The notes beneath the pieces are model-generated. The model was given only the letters and a program-made list of their open reading frames with translations. It ran no database searches and had not been told where the DNA came from. Below, one piece after another: positions 16,047 through 25,630 of a stretch of 35,379 bases of DNA (positions within the stretch are counted from its first letter, which is position 1; the number at the start of each line of letters is the position of its first letter). The stretch comes from a virus: IMG/VR virus record IMGVR_UViG_3300028840_001905, positions 1 through 35,379 of that record; one strand, 5' to 3'. The position numbers and the translations under genes are program-made.

Positions 16047-19000
16047 ATGGCAGAGCCAACAACATTTAAACCAACGTTTGAGCAGTGGTATTCTATACAA
16101 GCTGACACTTACGGATTAAAACAAAATCCAGAAGACGACCCTATGTATGATTGGCGTGCAGCCTATGAAGCTGGCGCGAAAGCTGACCGAGAAGGACAAT
16201 GGCCAAAAGAGTTTGAAACTCGCGTTGAAACAGTTGACTTGCCTACAACGGAAGTAACCAGAAGGGAAGTAACCCCAGAGGCAGCGCCGGAGCCTCCTCC
16301 AAAAGCGCCCCCTACACAGCCGGCAGTTTTTAAAAGAGATCAGCCTTTTGACTTCATGGAGGACAAAGAAAGTCCGCAGTTTGACGTTTTGTCTTACAAG
16401 AAAAGCGAAAGGGAAATTTCTGACATTGTTTATAAATTCAACAGAGGCGTATACGATAACATGACGACTGTTGCTGATCTTGACGCGAATTATTACATTG
16501 ACAAGAACAGCCTGGGCTTTATTGCATTGAAGGAAAACCCTGATCTGTTTGACGCCATAAAAGCAAAGGGGCCTCTTGGCTGGGGCGAGACATGGCAGCG
16601 CATGGATAAGTGGGGAATAGTTCCGTATGCAGGCGACGTGTCTGAGATTATTAGCACTGTCAAAATTTACAATCTGATACAGAAGAACTTACGAGGGGAA
16701 ATTCTCAGTTCAAAAGAGCAAGAAGATTTGAGCGAATTTGCCTGGGACATGATCGAAATGGATATTCGCGGTCAAGCTTGGGACGGAAAGTTCTTGCAAG
16801 GCATTTACCGCATGCCAGCTTTTGTTGGCGAGTTTATGACAACCGGGGCTGTTATGAAGCAGCTTGGCAAGACGGCCGCAATGAAAGGCGCCAAGAAGGT
16901 CATTGCAAAGGGCATGAGGAAATACCTCAGAGGAAGGATTGCAAAAGGTCTTTTCAAGGTAGGCGTTGAAGGAACAGTCAGAACTTTCTTAAACCCTATC
17001 GCATTTCGCAAGCATTATGTTCAGAGAAAGCTTCACGATAGCATTGCAGTTACAGATAGGGGTGAGGTTATTTTTAGAGAGGCCTCACAAAATCCGGCTA
17101 TGACGTTCGTTAAGGCCTTTGGGGATGTCTGGGTAGAGATGGCCTCTGAAACGGCCGGAGCGCACTTATTAACCCCTGTAGGCAAGAGAATTACGAAGCA
17201 GTTGCCAAAAGGCCTAAAAGACGCTTTTTCCAAGTTTGTAAGGAAAGAGACCGGAAAGCCTGTAAAAGGTTTGCGAAGGATGCTCGGATTTGACGGGCTT
17301 GTTGAGGAAATTGGAGAGGAAAGGATCGCAGACTTTTTACGGGTTACGCTTGACCTTGATCCAACGGAAGGATATTCATTCGATCAATACGGGCAGGCAT
17401 TATTCCCAGAATGGGAAGATCTTCTTATCGAAGCTGGGATTATTGCTACGCATGGCACAATGAGCCGATCGGTCGTTTCCCTATACAACAAGGTGAGGGT
17501 AGACAAGAAGATCTCGGATAAGCTCGAACTCGGCCGCATACTTCACGAGATTGACTCATTGAGTGAGAACCAAAGGCAAAGTATCTTGGAAGACGTTGCC
17601 GGTCGAGAGACGGCAGAGGACAAGGGCAAGCTCGCTGAGGCTTTGTCTGCATATAAAACTACAATAACAGAGGCAGGGGTTCCGGAAGCAGAGGCCGATA
17701 AGATGGTGAAGCTCTGGGATGCCTTTACAACTGTGTCAGTGTCAAAGCTCAAAGAAAAGGGCGTTGATACAACTCGTGCGAAATTCATAGCTGAGAGAGC
17801 GCCAATGATAGCTGCTGCCGAAAAAGCAAAAGGGCTGTTTCAGGCCGGGCTTGGCAGGTTTGTTAAGGATTTAGGGTTTATAGAAGAAGAAACTGATACT
17901 CAATATAAAATTGGTGGAGAATGGTATTCAAAAAGAATAATAACAGCAGATAAAATAAGCGAAAAAGCACCTACTCCAAAAGAGTTTAATGACTTCGTGA
18001 TAAGGAAAGCCGTTGAATATTTTGGAGAAACTGATAATTTTTCTGAGACAGGATACATTACAACAGATGGAAAGATGCTTGATTTGTCTGACAAAAGAGA
18101 GGGGGGGCAGCCTGGCACAAGAAGCAAGGATCATAGAGAAATAAATTTTCTTGAAGTTGCTTTTCCTCATGCTGATCCGAATTTAGGAAACTCAACTGAT
18201 ATGGTTGCTTTTATGGATATGGGCAACATAAGATTCAAGCCAGAGTCTAATGGTTTTGAGCTTCATATAAAACCTACAAATCAACAGAAAAAGGTTTTAA
18301 AAAATTACATAAATGAAATGAATGGGAACGTTATTGTTGATCTTTATACAGTTGGGAAAAGAAAAACAAAAGACTCGGTTGAATATCAGACAGGCACAAG
18401 GGCTGAAAAAATATTAAAAGACATAGATGATTTTTATGCTGGCAAGAAGATTAAGAAGTTAAGTGATGTTGCAAAATTTCATACTATGCTGGAAAAGCCA
18501 GCTTTGTATCAGCCAAAAAGAGGAGCTTATGATCCAGCAAAGAATTTGATAACATTGTTGCCAACCGCAGATCGATCTACTTTTTTACATGAATCGGCGC
18601 ATGCTTTCTTTGAATTTTATTTACGAAACATGCCGGAAGACTTGAAGGCTGTTTTCGATTGGGTTGGAATAAAGCAGAAGCCTTTAAACGAATTGACAAA
18701 CGACGAATATCGAAGGCTTCAAGAGTCTTTTGCAAAGGGCTTTGAAGCTTATATCATGGAAGGGAAAGCGCCAAACACAAGGCTTGCTGAAATATTCCAG
18801 ACCTTCTTGGAGTGGCTTCTTGAAATTTACAACAACGTTACAGGCTTGAACATCAGGCTCAGTGATCCTGTCAGACAGCTTTATCAGGACATGCTTGATG
18901 TTGAGGCTGATATTGAGGTTGAGATCGATGCCAGGATAACTCCGGAGCTTAAAGCAAAGGCCTTGACCTTATACCAGGAAGCAAAAGAACAGATCGAGAA

Positions 19001-21980
19001 ATTGAAAAAAAGGCGAAAAGCCATTATCAAGAAATACGGGAAAAAGGCAAAGGCTGATCTTGCAGAAGTAGAGGCCGACATTAAAGAGCTTGAAACCATG
19101 ACCTTTGGAGTAAGGCGCGCTGCAATGGTCAGAGAAGCGGAAGCGGTTTATGATGAACTTCCAATATCAGAAGTAATTGAGGGCAAGATAAGAATATCGC
19201 CAGCGTATGAAGCTATGATGAAGCGCTATGATATTCCGGCAAATGTCAAGACAACAAGCGCGGCCGCAAGAACTGTTGATGAATGGGCTTCTGATCTTGG
19301 TATGACTGAAACAGAAGTTCTTGATAGGGTTGCAGAGGTAAGATCAAAGAGCAACTTTGTAAACGAATACATTGCAAAAGAGATACAGGCAATGAGGGAG
19401 TTTGCGGTTCCGGAGGCAGAGATCAGAAAGAAAATGGACGATACTATTGCGAAGCTTAAAGAAGACGTCAAGAAGGGCGATGTTACTGAGCTTCAAAGAG
19501 AGGTTATCTCTACAATCCGGGACATGAATATTGATAATGCGGACAAGGTAAGGTTCCTCAGCCAGATTCAGAAGGCAAAGACTCCTTATAGCCAGCGCAG
19601 AGTTTTAATGGACATGCTTGAAATGGAACGCAGATATTGGGAAAAACAACAGCGCAATCTCTTGGATGTAAAGATCCAAAAGATGTTGAGGCAGACAAAA
19701 GCAAAGGCCGTTGCCGGGGTTACAAAGGGCAAGTATAACTACGCTGACAATAAATTCTTTACAGAGCTGAGAGACATAAATAAGCTGACTCAAAAAGAAG
19801 CTCTTGAAAAATCGGAAGCTTTTCAAGATATTCCTCCGGACGAGGTTCTTAGCAACGAGGAAGTATTGCTTAGAGCTTTCACAAATTACAAGGCCTATGG
19901 CAAGAGCAAGGGATCCCTGGAATTGTTTGAAGTTGTTTATGCCGGGCTGAACAAGGCTATCGCAGACGCCAAAGAAGCCAAGAACGAAAAGGACTTTCAA
20001 GATAAATTGGAAGCTAGGGAAAAGACAAAATCATTCTTGGAAGGGGTAAGGACAAGAAGATACAAGGGCGACTCTAAGGCCTTAACGACAAAGATATTAA
20101 ACGTCTACCGCGTAGGATCCTTAATGTCCGGCGCGAACATGTGGTCGCTGATAAACTCTATTGCAGGCAAAAAGGTAGCAGATCAGCTTAATTTGGAGCA
20201 TCCGGAATTGACAAGAGATACTGCGATCTTCCAGGATGTCAGGGATACTGTAAGGCAGTCTTTGGAGATATTAGAGCTGGAAAACGACACTGACTTTTTC
20301 AAGTTGTTAGATCAATACAACAGCGAAGAATACACGCTTGTTGAGCAGGATCCCCGATATGAAGAAGAATACATTACAAGGGAATTTTCAAGAATGGGGA
20401 TCATTGATATTTACAACGCCATTAAGAATGAAAAGACAAAGAATGATTATTACAGGGTTTACGGAGAAAACGCAGTAAACGAGCTTCTTGCAGAGCTTAC
20501 AGAAAAGGAAATGGCTTGGGCTGATATGCTCATGGAAAAGGCGCAGGAGAGTTATGAGGAAGTCAATCAGGTGCATATTAAGCAGACAGGCGTTGATCTC
20601 AGACAGGTTGAGAATTATTGGCCGGCAACTTCTGTTAAGCCGCAAGCTCTTGTGAATGATAATCTTGTCAACGAAGTTATCCTGGCTTCTTTCCAAAAGG
20701 AAAGGGTAAAGGGCGCAACAACTCCGATTCCTATGGACGCATGGAGAAAACTCAATAGCCACTTATCCGGAGCGCATCATGTCATTGATGTAATGACTGC
20801 GTGGAGAGATGTAAGGAAGATTATAGACAGCGAGACTGTTAAGAATAAGATTGAAAGAAAATATGGTGAAGGTGTTTACAAGACTTTGGTCTTGCAGACA
20901 AACGCTTTGTCCTTGACAGGGCTTAGAGATCAGTCAAATGTTGTAAGCAGCGTTACAAGGAAGATGTTTAAAAATTGGGTAAAGGCAAAGATCGCGCTTA
21001 ATCCGAGCGTCTTTGTAAAGCAGCTTATATCAGTTGTGAACTATACTGAAAACATTCCTGTCAATTATTGGATGAAGTATTTTGCGGAAGGCATGCTTCA
21101 TCCGGCGAAGACACAGAAATTCATGTTTGAAAATTCTCCGTATCTGGAAGCTCGATACAGCAAAGGTTATTCAGAAGACATTACAAGAGCGCTTTCAGAA
21201 GGCAAAAAGCTAGCAAGGGAAAAATCGATGAATAAGATTTTAACATCGCTTGTAAGAATGGGCGACATCGGAGCTATCGTTTACGGTGGTTACCCGATGA
21301 TAAGGTATTTACAAGAAGTGAAGGGATTGTCCAGGGCAGAGGCGGTAAAGCAGTTTGAGCTTTCTACCGTGAGATCGCAGCAGTCAGGCCTTGCTTCCAG
21401 CTTAGACTTGGCACAGCAGAGCAAAAACCCTTTTGTCAATTTCTTCTTTGCGTTTAAAAACACGCCAAAGCAATACATGAGAAAGATTTCAGATGCGTGG
21501 ATTATGTATTATAATGGAGATATATCAGCCGGAGAGCTGGCGAAGATCCTTACGATCTATATGGTTGTGCAGCCGGCGTTGTTCGGAGCAGTTGCCCAGG
21601 CAATGAGGCACTTGCTCTATGACGATGAGGATGATTATTTAGACGACGTATCAAGCAACATCTTGACGTCTTACACGAACGCTTTCCCGATTATCGGGGA
21701 TGTTGCAAAGTATAACGTCAACAGAATTATTGCTGATATTCAGGGAGATAGGCGCCCCTGGAAGATGTTCAGCCAGCCAATGCTTTCAGATATTGAGCGA
21801 CTGAACGCGAACGTTTATAAGCTAATGGACAAGAACTTTGACGAAATGGATATTTTTGATCTTCTCGGAGTAATGGGAACGCCGATTGAATTAGGAACTG
21901 GATTCCCGATTCAGACCTTAGAGCGTCCTTTCAAAAAGAGGCTTGCGCCTAATAAGAAGATCAAGAGGAGGACGTTATGA
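16047..21980 (+). CDS. Giant internal virion protein with HExxH peptidase-like domain
   Basis: A 1977-residue polyvalent protein, corresponding in place to T7 gp16. In order: a Pro-rich N-terminal linker (about 60-95); a helical region with hydrophobic stretch near 250-275; an AT-rich inserted block (about 611-838) containing GYITTDGKMLDLS and a TRSKDHREI motif; then FLHESAHAF with H848ESAH852, a gluzincin-type zinc site followed by AKGFEAYIMEGKAP, typical of phage HExxH domains. Long coiled coils cover about 950-1300. The C-terminal part (about 1640-1900) has KIALNPSVFVKQL and NPFVNFFFAFKNTPKQYM, as in LPD38-like ends of large virion proteins, plus a likely membrane helix. No lysozyme motif is seen. 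Probable ejection protein acting on the envelope; peptidase activity is inferred. Confidence 0.85.
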   Translation: MAEPTTFKPTFEQWYSIQADTYGLKQNPEDDPMYDWRAAYEAGAKADREGQWPKEFETRVETVDLPTTEVTRREVTPEAAPEPPPKAPPTQPAVFKRDQPFDFMEDKESPQFDVLSYKKSEREISDIVYKFNRGVYDNMTTVADLDANYYIDKNSLGFIALKENPDLFDAIKAKGPLGWGETWQRMDKWGIVPYAGDVSEIISTVKIYNLIQKNLRGEILSSKEQEDLSEFAWDMIEMDIRGQAWDGKFLQGIYRMPAFVGEFMTTGAVMKQLGKTAAMKGAKKVIAKGMRKYLRGRIAKGLFKVGVEGTVRTFLNPIAFRKHYVQRKLHDSIAVTDRGEVIFREASQNPAMTFVKAFGDVWVEMASETAGAHLLTPVGKRITKQLPKGLKDAFSKFVRKETGKPVKGLRRMLGFDGLVEEIGEERIADFLRVTLDLDPTEGYSFDQYGQALFPEWEDLLIEAGIIATHGTMSRSVVSLYNKVRVDKKISDKLELGRILHEIDSLSENQRQSILEDVAGRETAEDKGKLAEALSAYKTTITEAGVPEAEADKMVKLWDAFTTVSVSKLKEKGVDTTRAKFIAERAPMIAAAEKAKGLFQAGLGRFVKDLGFIEEETDTQYKIGGEWYSKRIITADKISEKAPTPKEFNDFVIRKAVEYFGETDNFSETGYITTDGKMLDLSDKREGGQPGTRSKDHREINFLEVAFPHADPNLGNSTDMVAFMDMGNIRFKPESNGFELHIKPTNQQKKVLKNYINEMNGNVIVDLYTVGKRKTKDSVEYQTGTRAEKILKDIDDFYAGKKIKKLSDVAKFHTMLEKPALYQPKRGAYDPAKNLITLLPTADRSTFLHESAHAFFEFYLRNMPEDLKAVFDWVGIKQKPLNELTNDEYRRLQESFAKGFEAYIMEGKAPNTRLAEIFQTFLEWLLEIYNNVTGLNIRLSDPVRQLYQDMLDVEADIEVEIDARITPELKAKALTLYQEAKEQIEKLKKRRKAIIKKYGKKAKADLAEVEADIKELETMTFGVRRAAMVREAEAVYDELPISEVIEGKIRISPAYEAMMKRYDIPANVKTTSAAARTVDEWASDLGMTETEVLDRVAEVRSKSNFVNEYIAKEIQAMREFAVPEAEIRKKMDDTIAKLKEDVKKGDVTELQREVISTIRDMNIDNADKVRFLSQIQKAKTPYSQRRVLMDMLEMERRYWEKQQRNLLDVKIQKMLRQTKAKAVAGVTKGKYNYADNKFFTELRDINKLTQKEALEKSEAFQDIPPDEVLSNEEVLLRAFTNYKAYGKSKGSLELFEVVYAGLNKAIADAKEAKNEKDFQDKLEAREKTKSFLEGVRTRRYKGDSKALTTKILNVYRVGSLMSGANMWSLINSIAGKKVADQLNLEHPELTRDTAIFQDVRDTVRQSLEILELENDTDFFKLLDQYNSEEYTLVEQDPRYEEEYITREFSRMGIIDIYNAIKNEKTKNDYYRVYGENAVNELLAELTEKEMAWADMLMEKAQESYEEVNQVHIKQTGVDLRQVENYWPATSVKPQALVNDNLVNEVILASFQKERVKGATTPIPMDAWRKLNSHLSGAHHVIDVMTAWRDVRKIIDSETVKNKIERKYGEGVYKTLVLQTNALSLTGLRDQSNVVSSVTRKMFKNWVKAKIALNPSVFVKQLISVVNYTENIPVNYWMKYFAEGMLHPAKTQKFMFENSPYLEARYSKGYSEDITRALSEGKKLAREKSMNKILTSLVRMGDIGAIVYGGYPMIRYLQEVKGLSRAEAVKQFELSTVRSQQSGLASSLDLAQQSKNPFVNFFFAFKNTPKQYMRKISDAWIMYYNGDISAGELAKILTIYMVVQPALFGAVAQAMRHLLYDDEDDYLDDVSSNILTSYTNAFPIIGDVAKYNVNRIIADIQGDRRPWKMFSQPMLSDIERLNANVYKLMDKNFDEMDIFDLLGVMGTPIELGTGFPIQTLERPFKKRLAPNKKIKRRTL

Positions 21981-24250
21981 GCTTTATTGAAAAAAACTTA
22001 GTTACGCTAGGCGGCCAGCTAAAAAGAGGCGATGTATTTCAAACGTTTGGTTACCTTACAACAGGCGACGACAAGGTAACGGTTTTGGCTTCTGGTTATT
22101 TTAACGAAGCGAAAGAGTCGCTTACCCGGAATGATGTCATTAAGGTAATAGACAAGACAGTTTCTCCGACGGAAACGTATGAGGTTATTGTAACCGCGCT
22201 TCCTTTGGTTGGAGATGTTGAGGTTACAGAGCTTATTATCGGGTCAACGGGAGGACTTATTTACCGGGGCATTATCAATGTTGCAGCAGACTTTCCTACA
22301 ACAACAGATGTTCAAAATGGGGATCTTTATGTAATTGGAACGAATGTTACAGACAATGATCCTACCAAAACAAACACCGGACAGTCTTTTCTTGCAGGAG
22401 ATGAGATCTTCTGGAATGGCACAGATTGGACGGTTCTTGGAGCAAGCGAACTTTGGAAAAGAACTGGCGATCTCTTAGAGCCTTTCAATGCTGGGGATAG
22501 GGTTCGTATAAGTCCGGCAGATGGAGCGGCAGATCCTCTCTTTTGTGTTCAGACAACAGGAACAAATCAATATGGTTTTTGTATCGAGACACTTGATTTA
22601 ACAGGTATTGGTGCAGGGAAATATCCTTATTTTAGGCCACTGACAAATGGCCTTGCTTCTAATTTGGGCGTTTTTGGTTCCCTTATAATTGGAGACTCTT
22701 ATCCGGTCGGCTTTGGGTTTGGCCAGGCTCTTGGGTTTTTGAGGGAGTCTGATGTTGCATCAATGCTTATCTCTGCAAATTGGGATGGTGGCGGCGTAGG
22801 TATTCATCAAATGGTGTTTAACGATGATGTTGTTTTTCAGCAGGATTGCACAGTAAATGGAACGTTATCGGCTGGAACATTGTCTTTGGCAAATCTTTCT
22901 ATAGGCCAGAACACATCAATAAGGCCGACAATAACTTTTGATGCTCTGAACAATGATGGGTCTTTGGTCTATCACGACTCAGGTGGTGGTGTTCCGGTAA
23001 GGTGGGAGCTTCACAGCTCAACAAATGCTTCTGATGTTTGGGTAGACAGGCATATATCAAATTACAACAACTCCTTAGAAAAAATTGGGTTTACCAACAA
23101 TAACGATGAAGGAATAATTTACACAGAATATAAAAGTAATAGGGGAAGCGAAAATCCTGACTTCACAGCTCATTCTTTCAGCATTGTAGGCACACAAATG
23201 GCCGCCAATGCTTGGGCTATGCGCATATTCCACATGAGCGATCCAGGTTATATTTTTAGGATCGATCCTTTTGGATCGCTTGTATTGGGAAGCGCCACAT
23301 CAGGAACGGATAGGGATGTTACGATAACCTTTTATGGTGGCGCAGCCGGTAACGATGGCTTGCTTACCTGGGATCAAAGCGCAGATCAGTTTGTCTTTTC
23401 AGATGATATTTTAATGAGCGGAACTGAAAGGATATATCTAAACGATGCGAATAGTTACATCTACGATGATGGCACAAGGGTTCTGATTGGCTGTAACGAC
23501 GCACAAGAAAAGATCGGTTTGGTTATGGCAAGCGGAACTGCTTATCTTGGCGTTTATCCTACTGGCGGTTGGATGAGTTTTGGCGGTGCTATTGCAGGAG
23601 TAACAGATGACAACGGGCTTCAAATTTATATTCCTCTGTCAGCCGGTGGTGATTTTTATTACGGTTATGGAGGAACTGAAAGTCATCTGTTTGGAAACAC
23701 CGGAACAGAGTTTACCATATCAAGCGCTGGTGTTCTCTCTGGATCTGGAGCTTGGTCAACAACAAGCACAATCCAGGCCACAAGCACGATCACTTCTTTA
23801 ACTGCTTTTAGATCGCAAGGCAATGACACTGTTACTGTTCCGGGTTATTCCTGGACAGGAGATACGGATACAGGAATGTATCATCCTTCTGCCGGGGTTA
23901 TCGGGTTTACTTGTAATGGCGTAGAAAAAGGGCGCTTTGAGGCGAACATCTTTAAGACAACTGTTGGCAAGGTAGAAAAGACAACAAGGCTTACGGCGAC
24001 AACAACTCTTGCTGCGTCAGATCATATTGTTTTTTGTGATACCGACGGAGGGGCTTTTACCGTGAACCTTCCAGCAGGAGTAGAAGGAACAAATTATAAG
24101 ATCATAAACTGCGGAAGCTCTGGGAATGACTTAACCGTTGATCCTAATGGAACGGAGCAGTTGTTCGGAGCTGGTGCTGGGGTTGCGTCTACGGTATCAG
24201 ATGGTGAGGTTATTGATATTCATTATAACGCAACAGAAGGATGGTGGTAA
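21977..24250 (+). CDS. Tail fibre protein
   Basis: A 757-residue beta-rich protein after the internal virion genes. Residues 1 to about 75 share a fold with the decoration-like protein at 7661, probably the virion attachment domain. The middle has Gly-rich repeats of the kind found in trimeric fibres (NGTLSAGTLSLANLSIG; TGTEFTISSAGVLSGSG). Then comes the widespread fibre signature TGDTDTGMYHPSAGVIGFT (about 631-649), and a C-terminal beta domain ends in YNATEGWW. No chaperone, lyase or esterase motif is seen. Its start overlaps the giant protein's stop by ATGA. Confidence 0.85.
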   Translation: MSFIEKNLVTLGGQLKRGDVFQTFGYLTTGDDKVTVLASGYFNEAKESLTRNDVIKVIDKTVSPTETYEVIVTALPLVGDVEVTELIIGSTGGLIYRGIINVAADFPTTTDVQNGDLYVIGTNVTDNDPTKTNTGQSFLAGDEIFWNGTDWTVLGASELWKRTGDLLEPFNAGDRVRISPADGAADPLFCVQTTGTNQYGFCIETLDLTGIGAGKYPYFRPLTNGLASNLGVFGSLIIGDSYPVGFGFGQALGFLRESDVASMLISANWDGGGVGIHQMVFNDDVVFQQDCTVNGTLSAGTLSLANLSIGQNTSIRPTITFDALNNDGSLVYHDSGGGVPVRWELHSSTNASDVWVDRHISNYNNSLEKIGFTNNNDEGIIYTEYKSNRGSENPDFTAHSFSIVGTQMAANAWAMRIFHMSDPGYIFRIDPFGSLVLGSATSGTDRDVTITFYGGAAGNDGLLTWDQSADQFVFSDDILMSGTERIYLNDANSYIYDDGTRVLIGCNDAQEKIGLVMASGTAYLGVYPTGGWMSFGGAIAGVTDDNGLQIYIPLSAGGDFYYGYGGTESHLFGNTGTEFTISSAGVLSGSGAWSTTSTIQATSTITSLTAFRSQGNDTVTVPGYSWTGDTDTGMYHPSAGVIGFTCNGVEKGRFEANIFKTTVGKVEKTTRLTATTTLAASDHIVFCDTDGGAFTVNLPAGVEGTNYKIINCGSSGNDLTVDPNGTEQLFGAGAGVASTVSDGEVIDIHYNATEGWW

Positions 24251-24252
24251 AT

Positions 24253-24828
24253 ATGAGTTTATGGAAATTATTAACGGCTCAATATAACGATGCAGGCGCG
24301 ACGGCAAGGCTAAGGATAGATGCGGCAACAAACACGTTGCAGGTGATAGAATATGAACATCACGAGATCCATGCAGAAAGCCATTATTTTTGGGAAGATA
24401 CGACAGTGTTGGCAAATGCTGCGACCTGGGATATTGCTTTCAGAACAGCGAATACGACAGAGTGGACTCACATAATTTTAAACGTTGTATCCAGCTTGGG
24501 TTCTACTGTTGAGGTTTATGAGGGCGATACGATCACATGGGATGGCACAGCAGAGACTTCGTTTAACAACGATCGCAACTCATCAAATACGAGCAACTGG
24601 CAAGAATTTGAAACAGATCCAACCATTGTAACGCCTGGAACTCTTTTGGCAAAAGCAACTCTTGGAACATCTACAAATCCTAATCAGGGATTGCCGGGAG
24701 CCGCTTCAAGGTCAAGGGAGATCATTTGTAAGCAGAACGAGAATTATAGGGTGAGAGTAACAAGCAACAACAATTCAAACGATGTTACTGTTTCGTTGCA
24801 GTGGTATGAGCATACAAATAAAAATTAG
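24253..24828 (+). CDS. Small tail-associated beta protein
   Basis: A 191-residue protein with a short N-terminal segment (EYEHHEIHAESHYFW, about residues 31-45) typical of a family that follows tail fibre genes, where a His-rich HExHEGxxF-like string precedes a beta-sandwich. The rest is Thr/Asn/Ser-rich beta sequence ending VTVSLQWYEH. ATG 24253 clears the fibre stop codon; an alternative ATG four codons upstream overlaps it. A capping or minor tail role is inferred. The His/Glu cluster might bind metal but does not form a known enzyme site. Confidence 0.65.
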   Translation: MSLWKLLTAQYNDAGATARLRIDAATNTLQVIEYEHHEIHAESHYFWEDTTVLANAATWDIAFRTANTTEWTHIILNVVSSLGSTVEVYEGDTITWDGTAETSFNNDRNSSNTSNWQEFETDPTIVTPGTLLAKATLGTSTNPNQGLPGAASRSREIICKQNENYRVRVTSNNNSNDVTVSLQWYEHTNKN

Positions 24829-24842
24829 AGGGGGTGTTGGAT

Positions 24843-25019
24843 ATGCCATTGTCATTTTTAGGAGATATTGAGGAAAAGGACGGAAAGATTTACTTGGTTA
24901 CTAGGAGAGAGATCACAAAAGAACAGCTCGCGGCTAAGAAACAGCAGATGGAAACTCAGAAGACAAACCTGGAAGCTTCCATCGCTATTGTTGACACGAA
25001 ACTAAGCGCCATAAAGTAG
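24843..25019 (+). CDS. Small coiled-coil protein (58 aa)
   Basis: A 58-residue protein. A short beta hairpin (SFLGDIEEKDGKIYLVTRRE) is followed by a helix with heptad pattern (KEQLAAKKQQMETQKTNLEA) ending in AIK. GAGGGGGTG lies before ATG 24843, which I prefer to the in-frame TTG at 24834. It lies between tail and membrane-protein genes. Small coiled-coil proteins occur at this point in other podoviruses, but no function is assigned. Confidence 0.6.
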   Translation: MPLSFLGDIEEKDGKIYLVTRREITKEQLAAKKQQMETQKTNLEASIAIVDTKLSAIK

Positions 25020-25038
25020 AGCGGAAAGGAACAGGGCG

Positions 25039-25263
25039 ATGCACGAGATCGTTAAGATAGTATACAATCACTTTCTCAACCAGCCGGCGCCAGTGGGGAT
25101 CATTGTAATTATTGTTCTGGGGTTTCATAACCAGTTCGATAAACTGCGCTGGAAGCAGCACGACCGCGAAGCCGGGGTTTTTAGAGATCGCATGGAGCAG
25201 ATGATTAAGGTCGTTGAGAAGGTTGATCGATACTTGTTAAAGCACGAAGCGGAGTATAAGTAA
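25039..25263 (+). CDS. Holin-like single-TM membrane protein
   Basis: A 74-residue protein with one hydrophobic helix (about residues 16-29, PAPVGIIVIIVLGF) and a charged C-terminal helix (DREAGVFRDRMEQMIKVVEK). Size, single helix and position at the start of a run of small membrane genes suggest a holin, antiholin or related lysis protein. AAAGGAAC lies about 12 bases before the ATG, and the stop overlaps the next start by one base. No holin family is identified, so this is a topology-based suggestion. Confidence 0.6.
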   Translation: MHEIVKIVYNHFLNQPAPVGIIVIIVLGFHNQFDKLRWKQHDREAGVFRDRMEQMIKVVEKVDRYLLKHEAEYK

Positions 25264-25508
25264 TGGAACTATTAAAAGCCATTTACAAGATGTTCTGTAA
25301 GCTGGCCGGATCACGCAAGGCCTTCTGGAACATGATAACAACCTTTGGGAGCTGGGGCTTAATCTTGATGTTTATTCTCGATTGGGTTCCACAGCACAAC
25401 CAGTGGGTTGTTTTCTATATTTACATAGCTGACCAGGTTAGCACGAACATTTATCTTGGCCTGATCGAGTTTGAAAAAATAAAACTGGAGGGCAAAATCG
25501 GAGCATGA
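25263..25508 (+). CDS. Holin-like two-TM membrane protein
   Basis: An 81-residue protein with two hydrophobic segments (about residues 22-41, FWNMITTFGSWGLILMFILD, and 48-62, VVFYIYIADQVSTNI), a basic N-terminus and a charged C-terminus. Both ends would face the cytoplasm if the positive-inside rule holds. Two-helix proteins of this size fit class II or III holins. It follows another membrane protein with one-base overlap and is followed by two more membrane ORFs. Function is inferred from topology and neighbours. Confidence 0.6.
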   Translation: MELLKAIYKMFCKLAGSRKAFWNMITTFGSWGLILMFILDWVPQHNQWVVFYIYIADQVSTNIYLGLIEFEKIKLEGKIGA

Positions 25509-25630
25509 TATACCTATTTAAGCTACTTTTTAAGTTTTTGAAATTTCTGATAGTAGGAAAGGAGGCGATGACTGATGAAGAAATTCGTGCTAGGGGTGAT
25601 GATCTGTCTAAGCGTCATCTCGACAAATAG
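25505..25630 (+). CDS. Short overlapping membrane peptide (41 aa)
   Basis: A 41-residue ORF whose ATG overlaps the previous stop (ATGA) and whose last 56 bases overlap the next gene in another frame. The N-terminal half is a hydrophobic/Lys helix (MIYLFKLLFKFLKFLIVGKE) and the C-terminal half is acidic then basic (DEEIRARGDDLSKRHLDK). A GGAG is too close to the ATG to be a good ribosome site, so translation would depend on coupling. A lysis accessory role is possible. It could also be a chance ORF. Confidence 0.4.
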   Translation: MIYLFKLLFKFLKFLIVGKEAMTDEEIRARGDDLSKRHLDK

